A DNA stretch of 64,000 bases from CAKZQX01 sp034435975 (GTDB lineage: Bacteria; Chloroflexota; Chloroflexia; Chloroflexales; Chloroflexaceae), in contig DAOTWD010000156.1 of assembly GCA_034435975.1 (NCBI GenBank), positions 1 to 64,000 on the forward strand, written 5' to 3'. Positions 16,985 through 24,771 of this stretch are shown here, in pieces. Every line of letters starts with the position of its first letter. Within the stretch, counting starts at the first letter, position 1. A program made the translations under genes and the position numbers. The notes under the pieces were generated by a model. The model did no database searches. It was not told the DNA's origin and was given only the letters and a program-made list of their open reading frames with translations.

Positions 16985-18232
16985 ATGATGTTATCGAACG
17001 GGGTGTCCCTGGAACGTCATTGCTGTCCGAGTTGTGGTGCCACCGGTATGTCTGTCTTCTATGCAGTGCCCCAGGTTCCAGTGCATAGCGTCCTGCTGCT
17101 GGCGACACGGGCAGAAGCGCTGAACTACCCACGTGGAGACATTGCGCTGGCTTTCTGTTCCCATTGTGGGTTTATTGCCAATGTTGCTTTTGATCCGCGT
17201 ATGCATGAATATTCGTCAAAATACGAAGAAACCCAGGGTTTTTCACCAACCTTCAATGCCTTTCATCGCAAACTGGCCGAGCAGTTGATAACACGCTATA
17301 ACCTGCGTGGCAAACAGGTGATTGAAATCGGCTGTGGCAAGGGCGAGTTTCTGACACTGTTGTGTGAAATGGGCCACAATCGAGGCATAGGCATTGATCC
17401 CGCCTATGTCAGTGAGCGTAACCAAAGTGCAGTTAAAGACCAGATAATTTTTATAAAGGATTTGTATTCTGAAAAATATGCGCATTATCATGGTGACTTC
17501 ATTTGCTGCAAAATGACGCTGGAACATATTCAAGATGTAGCAGGTTTTCTGGGTATTGTGCACCGCTCGATTGGTGATCGGTCTGATACCGTCGTCTTCT
17601 TTCAGATCCCTGAAGTCCGACGGGTGCTGCGTGATGTGGGCTTCTGGGATATTTACTATGAACATTGTTCCTACTTCAGCAAAGGCTCGCTGGCACGCCT
17701 CTTCCGGCGTTGTGGCTTCGCGGTGCTGGATCTCTGGACAGACTATGACGATCAATATCTGATGATCGAAGCCCGGCCCGCCACGGGTCAACCGGTACCC
17801 CTCCTGGCGGAGGAGGATGATCTGGACGCGCTGGCCCACGATGTGGCCTATTTTGTGGCAAACTACCAGCGCATACAGGAGCAGTGGAAACGGTATCTGC
17901 GAGCTATGCACCAGCAAGGGCAGCGAGTGGTGTTGTGGGGTTCAGGCTCCAAGGGGGTTGCCTTCTTGACGACGCTCGGTATTCAGGATGAAATCGAATA
18001 TACGGTTGATATTAATCCCTATAAACATGGCATGTATATGGCCGGTACCGGACAGGAGATCGTGGGGCCAGAATTTTTGCGCACCTATCGTCCTGATGTG
18101 GTTATCGTTATGAACCCCGTGTATCGGCCCGAAATTCAGCGTGATCTGGAGCAGATGAATCTGTATCCCGATCTTTTGACCGTCGATCATGCTCCGGTTA
18201 TGGCGGCGACGGAAGATGTGCAGGCAGAATAG
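16985..18232 (+). CDS. Zinc-binding class I SAM methyltransferase (sugar C-methyltransferase family), paralogue 1
   Basis: 415 residues. An intact N-terminal zinc domain (CPSCG near residue 15 and CSHCG near 57) is followed by the SAM motif VIEIGCGKGEFL, ICCKMTLEHI, an active-site-like DIYYEHCSYFS, and a C-terminal domain with LWGSGSKGVAFL and YTVDINPYKHG. This is the Methyltransf_13/14-type arrangement of deoxysugar C-methyltransferases. The ribosome site agagagg precedes two adjacent in-frame ATGs (16985 and 16988). The next gene encodes a clear paralogue, sharing the ATRAEA-x-PRGDI segment and most motifs, so a tandem duplication has happened. The exact sugar position methylated is unknown; other transfer chemistry within this fold is possible. 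Confidence 0.85.
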   Translation: MMLSNGVSLERHCCPSCGATGMSVFYAVPQVPVHSVLLLATRAEALNYPRGDIALAFCSHCGFIANVAFDPRMHEYSSKYEETQGFSPTFNAFHRKLAEQLITRYNLRGKQVIEIGCGKGEFLTLLCEMGHNRGIGIDPAYVSERNQSAVKDQIIFIKDLYSEKYAHYHGDFICCKMTLEHIQDVAGFLGIVHRSIGDRSDTVVFFQIPEVRRVLRDVGFWDIYYEHCSYFSKGSLARLFRRCGFAVLDLWTDYDDQYLMIEARPATGQPVPLLAEEDDLDALAHDVAYFVANYQRIQEQWKRYLRAMHQQGQRVVLWGSGSKGVAFLTTLGIQDEIEYTVDINPYKHGMYMAGTGQEIVGPEFLRTYRPDVVIVMNPVYRPEIQRDLEQMNLYPDLLTVDHAPVMAATEDVQAE

Positions 18233-18267
18233 CCGGGTATCGGGGTTCGGCCTGTGAAGGATTGAAT

Positions 18268-19482
18268 ATGCACGCAACCCTGGAACAATCTGGGCAACCC
18301 GCAACGCTGGATACCACGTGTCCGGTATGTCATGCGCGGGATAGTACGGCTTTTATTGATATTCGTCAGGTGCCAGTACATTGTAATTTGCTATGGGCAA
18401 CCCGCGCAGAGGCGTTCCATGTGCCTCGGGGCGATATTCTGCTGGGGTTTTGCCCGCACTGCGGGCATGTGTTTAACCTGATGTTTGATCCAGCATTAAT
18501 GGAATATACGCAACAATATGAGAATTCGCTGCATTTCTCACCCCACTTTCAGCGGTATGCCGAGACGCTGGCGGCCCGGTTGATTGCAGACTATGACCTG
18601 CGCCAGAAAGATATTGTCGAAATAGGCAGTGGCAAGGGTGAGTTCCTCGCCTTGCTGTGTCGCCTGGGAGCTAATCGTGGAGTGGGTTTTGATCCCAGTT
18701 ATGTGCCCGATCCAGCACTGGAAGGGTATGATCAGCAGGTCACGTTTGTTCAGGATTTCTACTCAGAGCGGTATGCCGACTATCCGGCCGATCTGATCTG
18801 TTGCCGGCATGTTTTGGAGCATATCCCGACCCCACGTGATTTTATTGCCAGTGTGCGGCGGGCCGTTGGTTCGCGGCGGCACACGGTGGTTTTTTTTGAG
18901 GTGCCGAATGTGCTGTTTATGCTGCGTGATCTTTCGATCTGGGACATTATCTATGAGCATTGCGCCTATTACAGCAGCAGCTCACTCACGTATCTCTTTC
19001 AAGTGTGCGGCTTCGCAGTACTGCGATTGCAACCAGCGTTTGGCGGACAGTTTCTGGCAATTGAGGCCCGTCTGGCTGATCAACCGTTGTCTATGACCCA
19101 TGTGGGTGGGGAGAGTCTGGAGCAGCTACACCAGCATGTGGCGGCCTTTGCTACCAACTATCGCGAGAAAGTCGAAACATGGAATCACAGACTGGTTGAA
19201 TGTGCGCACACCGGGCAGCGAGTGGTCGTCTGGGGGGCTGGTTCAAAGGGGGTTACCTTTCTCAATGTGCTTCAGGCCCGCGATCAGATTGAGTATGTGG
19301 TCGATCTGAATCCCCGCAAGCATGGCAAGTATGTCGCTGGCAGCGGTCAACAGATCGTAGCGCCAGCTTTTCTGCGTGATTATCAGCCGGATGTGGTGAT
19401 CGTGATGAACCCGTTGTATATGAACGAAATTCAACAGATGACGTGCGATCTGGGTCTCAGGACAGAGGTGATTGGTGTTTGA
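18268..19482 (+). CDS. Zinc-binding class I SAM methyltransferase, paralogue 2
   Basis: 404 residues, colinear with the preceding gene product. Zinc ligands CPVCH (His replaces the Gly) and CPHCG, SAM loop VEIGSGKGEFL, ICCRHVLEHI, DIIYEHCAYYS and a C-terminal VVWGAGSKGVTFL followed by YVVDLNPRKHG. The ATG at 18268 has gaagg 7 bases upstream and is preferred to a TTG two codons earlier. The gap to the paralogue is 35 bp, so the two are likely co-transcribed. Divergence between the copies is substantial but the core is conserved, suggesting two distinct methylation steps in place of redundancy. It is the last gene of the sugar cassette; GC-rich palindromic repeats follow. Confidence 0.85.
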   Translation: MHATLEQSGQPATLDTTCPVCHARDSTAFIDIRQVPVHCNLLWATRAEAFHVPRGDILLGFCPHCGHVFNLMFDPALMEYTQQYENSLHFSPHFQRYAETLAARLIADYDLRQKDIVEIGSGKGEFLALLCRLGANRGVGFDPSYVPDPALEGYDQQVTFVQDFYSERYADYPADLICCRHVLEHIPTPRDFIASVRRAVGSRRHTVVFFEVPNVLFMLRDLSIWDIIYEHCAYYSSSSLTYLFQVCGFAVLRLQPAFGGQFLAIEARLADQPLSMTHVGGESLEQLHQHVAAFATNYREKVETWNHRLVECAHTGQRVVVWGAGSKGVTFLNVLQARDQIEYVVDLNPRKHGKYVAGSGQQIVAPAFLRDYQPDVVIVMNPLYMNEIQQMTCDLGLRTEVIGV

Positions 19483-19537
19483 TGTTCGATCCGTATCTGC
19501 CGCGCATGTGCGTGCGGGCGCGACGTTCGCGCCCCCA

Positions 19538-19645
19538 GGCGCGGAGGGCGAGACGCCCTCCCTGGGAGCGAGGGCATCGTGCCCTCGGCAAAAGGCGCGG
19601 AGGGCGAGACGCCCTCCTGTGAGCGCGGGCATCGTGCCCTCGGCA
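19538..19645. repeat. Two tandem 52-53-bp palindromic repeat units
   Basis: Two near-identical units, 19538-19590 and 19594-19645, each holding two short palindromes: gagggcgagacgccctc and gagggcatcgtgccctc. They sit between the methyltransferase and the secreted stalk protein. Without T tracts they are not simple terminators; they resemble dispersed extragenic palindromic repeats. Confidence 0.75.
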
Positions 19646-19744
19646 TAGTATGTTCGCGCCAGATATACGCTTACGTGATCGGTAAAATGACGTTGTACGC
19701 TATCGGTTCCTTATTGATGCCATAATTATATGTATAGGTGCTTC

Positions 19745-21772
19745 ATGAAGCTACTGGCTCCCTTTTCCCTGATCTGTGCATGTGTCATCGGCACCATTTT
19801 GCTCCGTGCCGTTCCCGTGACGGTAACTGACGCCGCAGACAGAGTGTACGCCCAGACGAGCGCAATGCAGTCAGACGACTTTAGTGGCTCAAGTCTAAAT
19901 ACGGGACTGTGGACATTTATCAATCCGCATGATGATGCGACGGTAAGCCTGGAAGGTGGAGCCGCACGCATAGTGGTACCGGCCGATATGGCCCATGATG
20001 TCTGGGAGAGTGGCAACAATGCTCCACGCCTGATGCAGACTGCTGCTGATCAGGATGTTACGATTGAAGTCAAGTTCAACTCGCTGCCGAGTGGTGTCTA
20101 TGCCATGCAAGGGATTCTGGTTGAGGCCGATGCGACCAACTTTGTGCGCTTTGATGTTTTTAGCGATGGCAGTGGACACCGGTTGTTCGCCGCCAGTTTT
20201 GCGAATAGCTCGGCCACGGTCTGGTATAATGAAGGAGTGACCGTCAGTGTGCCTTTCTACCTGCGGGTGGCACGGGTGGGACATACCTGGACGCAATCAT
20301 ACTCCACGGATGGCACAACCTGGCAGGAAGGTGCCAGGTTCACGCATCCGTTGGCCGTAACCCAGGCAGGTGTGTTTGCGGGCAATGCAGGTACCATGCC
20401 CGCCTATACCAGTGTTATTGACTATGTTGCGGTGGCCACGCCGCTTGTTCCCGGCCAACCGACATTCACCCCCACCATCACGTCAACACCTGATCCGGAT
20501 GCGGACAAGGTGCCGACGATGACGCCAACGCCGGGCTTGCCCGCTGTTGCGGGCAAGGTGTACTTGCCCCTGATCATTGCGGGTGCTGTGCCAGTTCCCC
20601 CTGGTACTCCAACTGCCACACATACAGGGATGCCGATGTATACGACGACGCCGACCGACACGGTGACGCCGACCGTGACAGCGACAGCGACACCGACCCA
20701 CACGGCGACAGCGACAGCGACACCGACCCACACGGCGACACCGACAGCGACACCGACCCACACAGCGACACCGACGCCCACTCCCACGCTGACCCCGACG
20801 ATGACGCCAGGCCCGGATGGCCCGACGATTGAGGTCTGGTATGGCCTGGAGCAGTCCTTTGGACAGTTGGGCAACCCGCAGCGCTGGGTGAACATTATGG
20901 GCACGGTGACCGATCCTGATGGTGTGGCCTTGCTGGAATATCGTGTGAACGAGGGAGCGCTGCAGCCCTTGACCATCGGGCCTGACCGTATCCGCCTGGT
21001 ACACGCGGGCGATTTCAATATTGAGATCGATCAGGAGACGCTTCGGGCGGGGGCAAATCTGGTCACGATCAGTGCGATGGACAACCGCGGTCATCGCGGT
21101 GAAGTGCAGGTGACGGTGACCTATACGCCGGGTAAAACCTGGCCCTTGCCTTATACGATTGACTGGAGTACCACCACGTCGATCCAGGATGTGGCGCAGG
21201 TTGTGGATGGGTTGTGGACGATCCAGGATGGACAGGTGCGGACGGTGCGGAGTGCAGTGGGTTATGATCGGCTACTTGCGATTGGGGATAGCACCTGGCA
21301 AGATTATGAAGTCACGGTGCCGATCACGTTCCACGAGTTTGTCCACGACCTGAACGAGGGCGGTGGTCCGGGGGCAGGCGTTCTACTGCGCTGGAGGGGG
21401 CATGTGGCCGTGGATGACAGGCAACCACGGCATGGCTGGCTGCCGATCGGGGCACTCGGATGGTACCGGTCGTACTATCTGCATATGCTGGGGGGAGCAG
21501 ACGGGAACGCGATCGGCGAGTATCCAGAGAATCTACATCCCGAACTGAATGTGCCCTACATCTTCAAACTGCGAGTACAGTCGCGGCCAGCCCAACCCGC
21601 AGTGTACTATATGAAGGTATGGAAGGCAGGCACCCCCGAACCGATCGGCTGGCCGCTGGCGGTGGCCGGGCAAGCGGGCGAGTTGAGTCACGGTTCGGTG
21701 TTGCTGGTGGCACATAAGGCGGATATCAGTTTTGGGAATGTTACGATTGTGCCCGTTGTGCCAGAATGGTAG
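19745..21772 (+). CDS. Secreted two-domain protein with Thr/Pro-rich stalk
   Basis: 675 residues. The N-terminus has a signal peptide (MKLLAPF, hydrophobic core LICACVIGTILL, probable cleavage near VYAQ). Residues about 40-230 look like a concanavalin-like/DUF1349-type beta-sandwich (DDFSGSSLNTGLWTF, FVRFDVFSDG). Residues about 240-355 are a low-complexity stalk of TPT and TAT repeats, interrupted by VYLPLIIAG. The remainder contains an Ig-like segment (VNIMGTVTDPDGVALLEYRV) and a second lectin-like sandwich (QDYEVTVPITFHEF, GVLLRWRGH). It is probably exported and carbohydrate-binding, perhaps at the cell surface or sheath; no catalytic residues are apparent. ATG 19745 is chosen over 19730 because the signal peptide begins there. 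Confidence 0.75.
   Translation: MKLLAPFSLICACVIGTILLRAVPVTVTDAADRVYAQTSAMQSDDFSGSSLNTGLWTFINPHDDATVSLEGGAARIVVPADMAHDVWESGNNAPRLMQTAADQDVTIEVKFNSLPSGVYAMQGILVEADATNFVRFDVFSDGSGHRLFAASFANSSATVWYNEGVTVSVPFYLRVARVGHTWTQSYSTDGTTWQEGARFTHPLAVTQAGVFAGNAGTMPAYTSVIDYVAVATPLVPGQPTFTPTITSTPDPDADKVPTMTPTPGLPAVAGKVYLPLIIAGAVPVPPGTPTATHTGMPMYTTTPTDTVTPTVTATATPTHTATATATPTHTATPTATPTHTATPTPTPTLTPTMTPGPDGPTIEVWYGLEQSFGQLGNPQRWVNIMGTVTDPDGVALLEYRVNEGALQPLTIGPDRIRLVHAGDFNIEIDQETLRAGANLVTISAMDNRGHRGEVQVTVTYTPGKTWPLPYTIDWSTTTSIQDVAQVVDGLWTIQDGQVRTVRSAVGYDRLLAIGDSTWQDYEVTVPITFHEFVHDLNEGGGPGAGVLLRWRGHVAVDDRQPRHGWLPIGALGWYRSYYLHMLGGADGNAIGEYPENLHPELNVPYIFKLRVQSRPAQPAVYYMKVWKAGTPEPIGWPLAVAGQAGELSHGSVLLVAHKADISFGNVTIVPVVPEW
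20671..20790 (+). repeat. 30-bp coding minisatellite in stalk region
   Basis: Three nearly identical 30-bp units (20671-20700, 20701-20730, 20731-20760) ending in gcgacaccgaccca, plus a partial unit, encode repeated TATPTH-type peptides. Unit length is a multiple of three, so changes in copy number keep the frame and would alter only stalk length. Confidence 0.8.
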
Positions 21773-21933
21773 GTGCAGGTTGCCCGATTCAGGCCGTGTG
21801 CCCCTGGAGCCGCTGAATGGGCGATGACCATATATGAAGTGGCAGGGTTTACAGGCGGTATGATTCGCTCGCCTTTTTGCCTGCGACAGTGTAGTTTTGA
21901 GCGACCGTGTATCTCCTGTGAAATGAGGTATCT

Positions 21934-24363
21934 ATGAAATATACGCATGTATCGCAAAAACAGCATCCGGTTTTATGGTACTTGCTATGTGTCGTGTTGA
22001 TGATTGTGCTGGTGGCCTGTGGCGACAGAACTGCTACCGCGCCGCCAGTGGTTGACCGTCCTGTCACAGAAAATACTGTGCTGGAAGAAGTCGGCCAACC
22101 CTCGTCTATACCACAACCCGTTTCTCCTGCGATGACCGGGGAATTGGCCTGGACACACCTTTCCAGCACTACTGGCGATCTGCCGGTGCCGTATGTGTCA
22201 ACGCAGCAAACAGCTTCACTGGTGCTGGATATTGACCAGGATGGGGTGAATGATTTTGTTATCGGGTCGCGGCAAGAGGGTAAACCCTCGCTGGTCTGGT
22301 ATCGTCGGACAACGACCGGCTGGGAGCAGTATGTCATTGAGGATACCACGCTGGATATTGAGGCCGGCGGGGCCTTTTATGATATTACGGGCAATGGTGC
22401 GCCCGATATTGTGATGGGCGGTGACTATCAGAGCAACGAGATCTGGTGGTGGGAAAACCCCTATCCCAACTATGATCCAGATGTGCCCTGGCAACGCTAT
22501 GTGATCAAAAATTCGGGCGAAAATATGCACCACGATATGATCTTTGGTGACTTCACCGACGATGGTCAGACTGAACTGATCTTCTGGAACCAGCGTGTAA
22601 CGCGGATCTTTATGGCCCCCATCCCGGCTGATCCCAGAGCAACGCAGCCCTGGCCCTATACTGAGATATATGCTGGTGCTGGCGAGGGGATGGCACAAGC
22701 TGATATTGATGGTGATGGCAAACCGAACCTGATTGCTGGTGGACGCTGGTTCAAGCACATTGAGGGCACGAATTTTACGGCCTACAGCATTGACGACAGT
22801 CAGTATGAAGGACGAATCGCTGCTGGCGATCTTACCGGCAATGGACGCCCAGAGGTGGTGATGGTGCCGGGTGATGGCATCGGGAGGCTGAAGTGGTATG
22901 AATGTACTGGTGATCCAACGGATCCTGGGTGCTGGGTTGGTCATGATTTGCTGGGCTTTGATGTCGATCATGGCCACAGCCTAGCGATAGCTGATATAAA
23001 TCGTGATGGACACCTCGACATTTTCTGTGCCGAGATGCGGTTGAACGGTGGTAATCCCGATGCGAAAATGTGGATCTTTCTCGGTGATGGTCAAGGTAAC
23101 TTTACGACCACAGAAGTTGCGACCGGCTTTGACAACCATGAATCGCGGGTTGCTGATTTGACTGGCAACGGGCGGCTGGATATTCTGGGCAAGCCGTATA
23201 ACTGGGAAACACCCCGTATTGACATCTGGCTCAATCCGGGCGAATCGGGTGCCAGGCCTGATCCCGGCTCTGGTTCTGGCGCTGGTATGGAGACGTTGCC
23301 GCTGGATCGCTGGGAGCGGCATGTGCTTGATGCCGACAAACCCTGGACATCGATCTTTATCACGGCTGCCGATGTTGATGGCGATGGCCGCAAAGATATT
23401 ATTACCGGCGGCTGGTGGTACAAAAATCCAGGTACGCCCGCCGGTCAGTGGACGCGCAATCCCATTGGTGCGCCGCTGAATAACATGGCCGCTGTCTTCG
23501 ACTTCGACGGCAGTGGTCGCCCGGATATTCTGGGCACTGAGGGTAAGGGGGCCGATTCGAATGCCCGGTTTGTGTGGGCACATAACGCCGGTGGCGGTCA
23601 ATTCACTATTCTGGATAACATTCAGCCTGGTGATGGGGATTTTCTGCAAGGTGTGGCCGTCGAGCGCGTTCAGGCTGGCGGGCCATTGGACGTGGCGCTC
23701 TCCTGGCACGCGGCAGGCAAGGGCATCCAGATGCTGCGCGTTCCGGCTAATCCGCTGGAGCAGATCTGGGAGTGGCGGCAAATCTCGCCTGTTTCGCAGG
23801 ACGAGGCTCTGAGTGTGGGTGATATTGATGGGGACGGTCAGCCTGATCTTTTGCTTGGCACACAGTGGCTACGCAATGCGGGTGAAACCTGGCAAGCCTA
23901 CACCCTGCACGCAACCGACGAACCACCTGATCGCAATATTCTGGCCGACATCAATGGCGATGGCCGTCTGGATGCGGTTGTGGGCTATGAAGCGATTAGC
24001 GCACCGGGTAAACTGGCCTGGTATGAACCGGGCGCAGACCCGACCGCACCCTGGACGGAGCATGTGATCGATACGCTTATTGGCCCGATGAGCCTGGATG
24101 TGGCGGATATGAATGGCAACGGATTCCTGGATGTGGTAGTGGGTGAGCATAATCTCGCCGATCCAGCCAGTGCCCGCCTGCTGATCTATGAAAATGTTGA
24201 TGGCACAGGGACGGAATGGCGGCAGCATCTGGTCTTTATGGGTGACGAGCATCACGATGGGGCGATCGTAGTCGATATTGATGGTGATGGCGATTATGAC
24301 ATTATTTCGATTGGCTGGTCGCACAATCGGGTGCTGCTGTATGAGAACAAGGCAATTGATTAA
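21934..24363 (+). CDS. FG-GAP/VCBS-repeat beta-propeller lipoprotein
   Basis: 809 residues. A lipoprotein signal peptide ends in LVACGD (lipobox LVAC near residue 28), so the protein should be lipid-anchored outside the membrane. About thirteen repeats carry the calcium-binding pattern DxDGDGxxD or its relatives, for example DIDQDGVNDFVIGS, DIDGDGKPNLIAGG, DVDGDGRKDIITGG and DIDGDGDYDII near the C-terminus. This is the FG-GAP/VCBS propeller family, used for adhesion or ligand binding; some relatives bind or cleave polysaccharide, but no catalytic module is seen. A glycine/serine linker (PDPGSGSGAGM) separates two groups of repeats, perhaps two propellers. It follows the stalk protein by 161 bp on the same strand. 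Confidence 0.85.
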   Translation: MKYTHVSQKQHPVLWYLLCVVLMIVLVACGDRTATAPPVVDRPVTENTVLEEVGQPSSIPQPVSPAMTGELAWTHLSSTTGDLPVPYVSTQQTASLVLDIDQDGVNDFVIGSRQEGKPSLVWYRRTTTGWEQYVIEDTTLDIEAGGAFYDITGNGAPDIVMGGDYQSNEIWWWENPYPNYDPDVPWQRYVIKNSGENMHHDMIFGDFTDDGQTELIFWNQRVTRIFMAPIPADPRATQPWPYTEIYAGAGEGMAQADIDGDGKPNLIAGGRWFKHIEGTNFTAYSIDDSQYEGRIAAGDLTGNGRPEVVMVPGDGIGRLKWYECTGDPTDPGCWVGHDLLGFDVDHGHSLAIADINRDGHLDIFCAEMRLNGGNPDAKMWIFLGDGQGNFTTTEVATGFDNHESRVADLTGNGRLDILGKPYNWETPRIDIWLNPGESGARPDPGSGSGAGMETLPLDRWERHVLDADKPWTSIFITAADVDGDGRKDIITGGWWYKNPGTPAGQWTRNPIGAPLNNMAAVFDFDGSGRPDILGTEGKGADSNARFVWAHNAGGGQFTILDNIQPGDGDFLQGVAVERVQAGGPLDVALSWHAAGKGIQMLRVPANPLEQIWEWRQISPVSQDEALSVGDIDGDGQPDLLLGTQWLRNAGETWQAYTLHATDEPPDRNILADINGDGRLDAVVGYEAISAPGKLAWYEPGADPTAPWTEHVIDTLIGPMSLDVADMNGNGFLDVVVGEHNLADPASARLLIYENVDGTGTEWRQHLVFMGDEHHDGAIVVDIDGDGDYDIISIGWSHNRVLLYENKAID

Positions 24364-24771
24364 CTGGCCCGGGTGATGCCAATGGCTGGCTAATGTCACC
24401 CTTCAGGTGGGGTGGCCTGGCGGGGTATGTTCCCGCCAGGCGTTTCTTTTTCTTTTTTCGGACGGTTGGGGAACAACAAAGCTGTCCCAACCATCCGACC
24501 GGCGGGGGTGCGGGGGGCCTGCGGCCCCCCGCACGTTCCCTCGTCATACTGGAGGGGCAAAGCCGCACCGCCCCTACCCAGGGGATAGGATGTCTTGTTG
24601 TAGGACGAACGTTCCCCTGAAAGGTTCCGGTTATATTGTTATGTAATGGTAATGGTTATACGTTACAATGAAAAATAGCACGGGACAGGTTCCCTTATTC
24701 CAACACTGACCATTCCACGGGCAGGTGCTAACTCACGTTTCATAAAGACGCTGTGCGCGAGGGAATGTTAT
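24364..24771. other. Intergenic region with family B-like element in reverse orientation
   Basis: No gene. The segment from about 24480 to 24606 aligns, in reverse, with the family B elements: reading the minus strand from 24606 gives tcctacaacaagac, a cccctggg motif, a gggaacgtgcggggggcc core and a GC-rich palindrome (tgcggggggcctgcggcc and its complement, 24509-24533). A hairpin gcctggcggg/cccgccaggc (24414-24442) followed by gtttctttttctttttt may terminate the upstream lipoprotein transcript. Confidence 0.55.
24414..24457 (+). terminator. Likely intrinsic terminator of the lipoprotein gene
   Basis: The inverted repeat gcctggcggg (24414-24423) and cccgccaggc (24432-24441) forms a 10-bp stem around an 8-base loop, followed by a T-rich run (gtttctttttctttttt). 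It lies 50 bases after the lipoprotein stop codon on the same strand. Confidence 0.75.

Noticed and set aside
20422..21094. Long minus-strand frames rich in Val/Gly or Arg/His
   Set aside because: They mirror the Thr-Pro minisatellite of the + strand stalk gene.
22981..23781. Long minus-strand frame opposite the FG-GAP lipoprotein
   Set aside because: Antisense shadow caused by codon bias of the repeat-rich gene.
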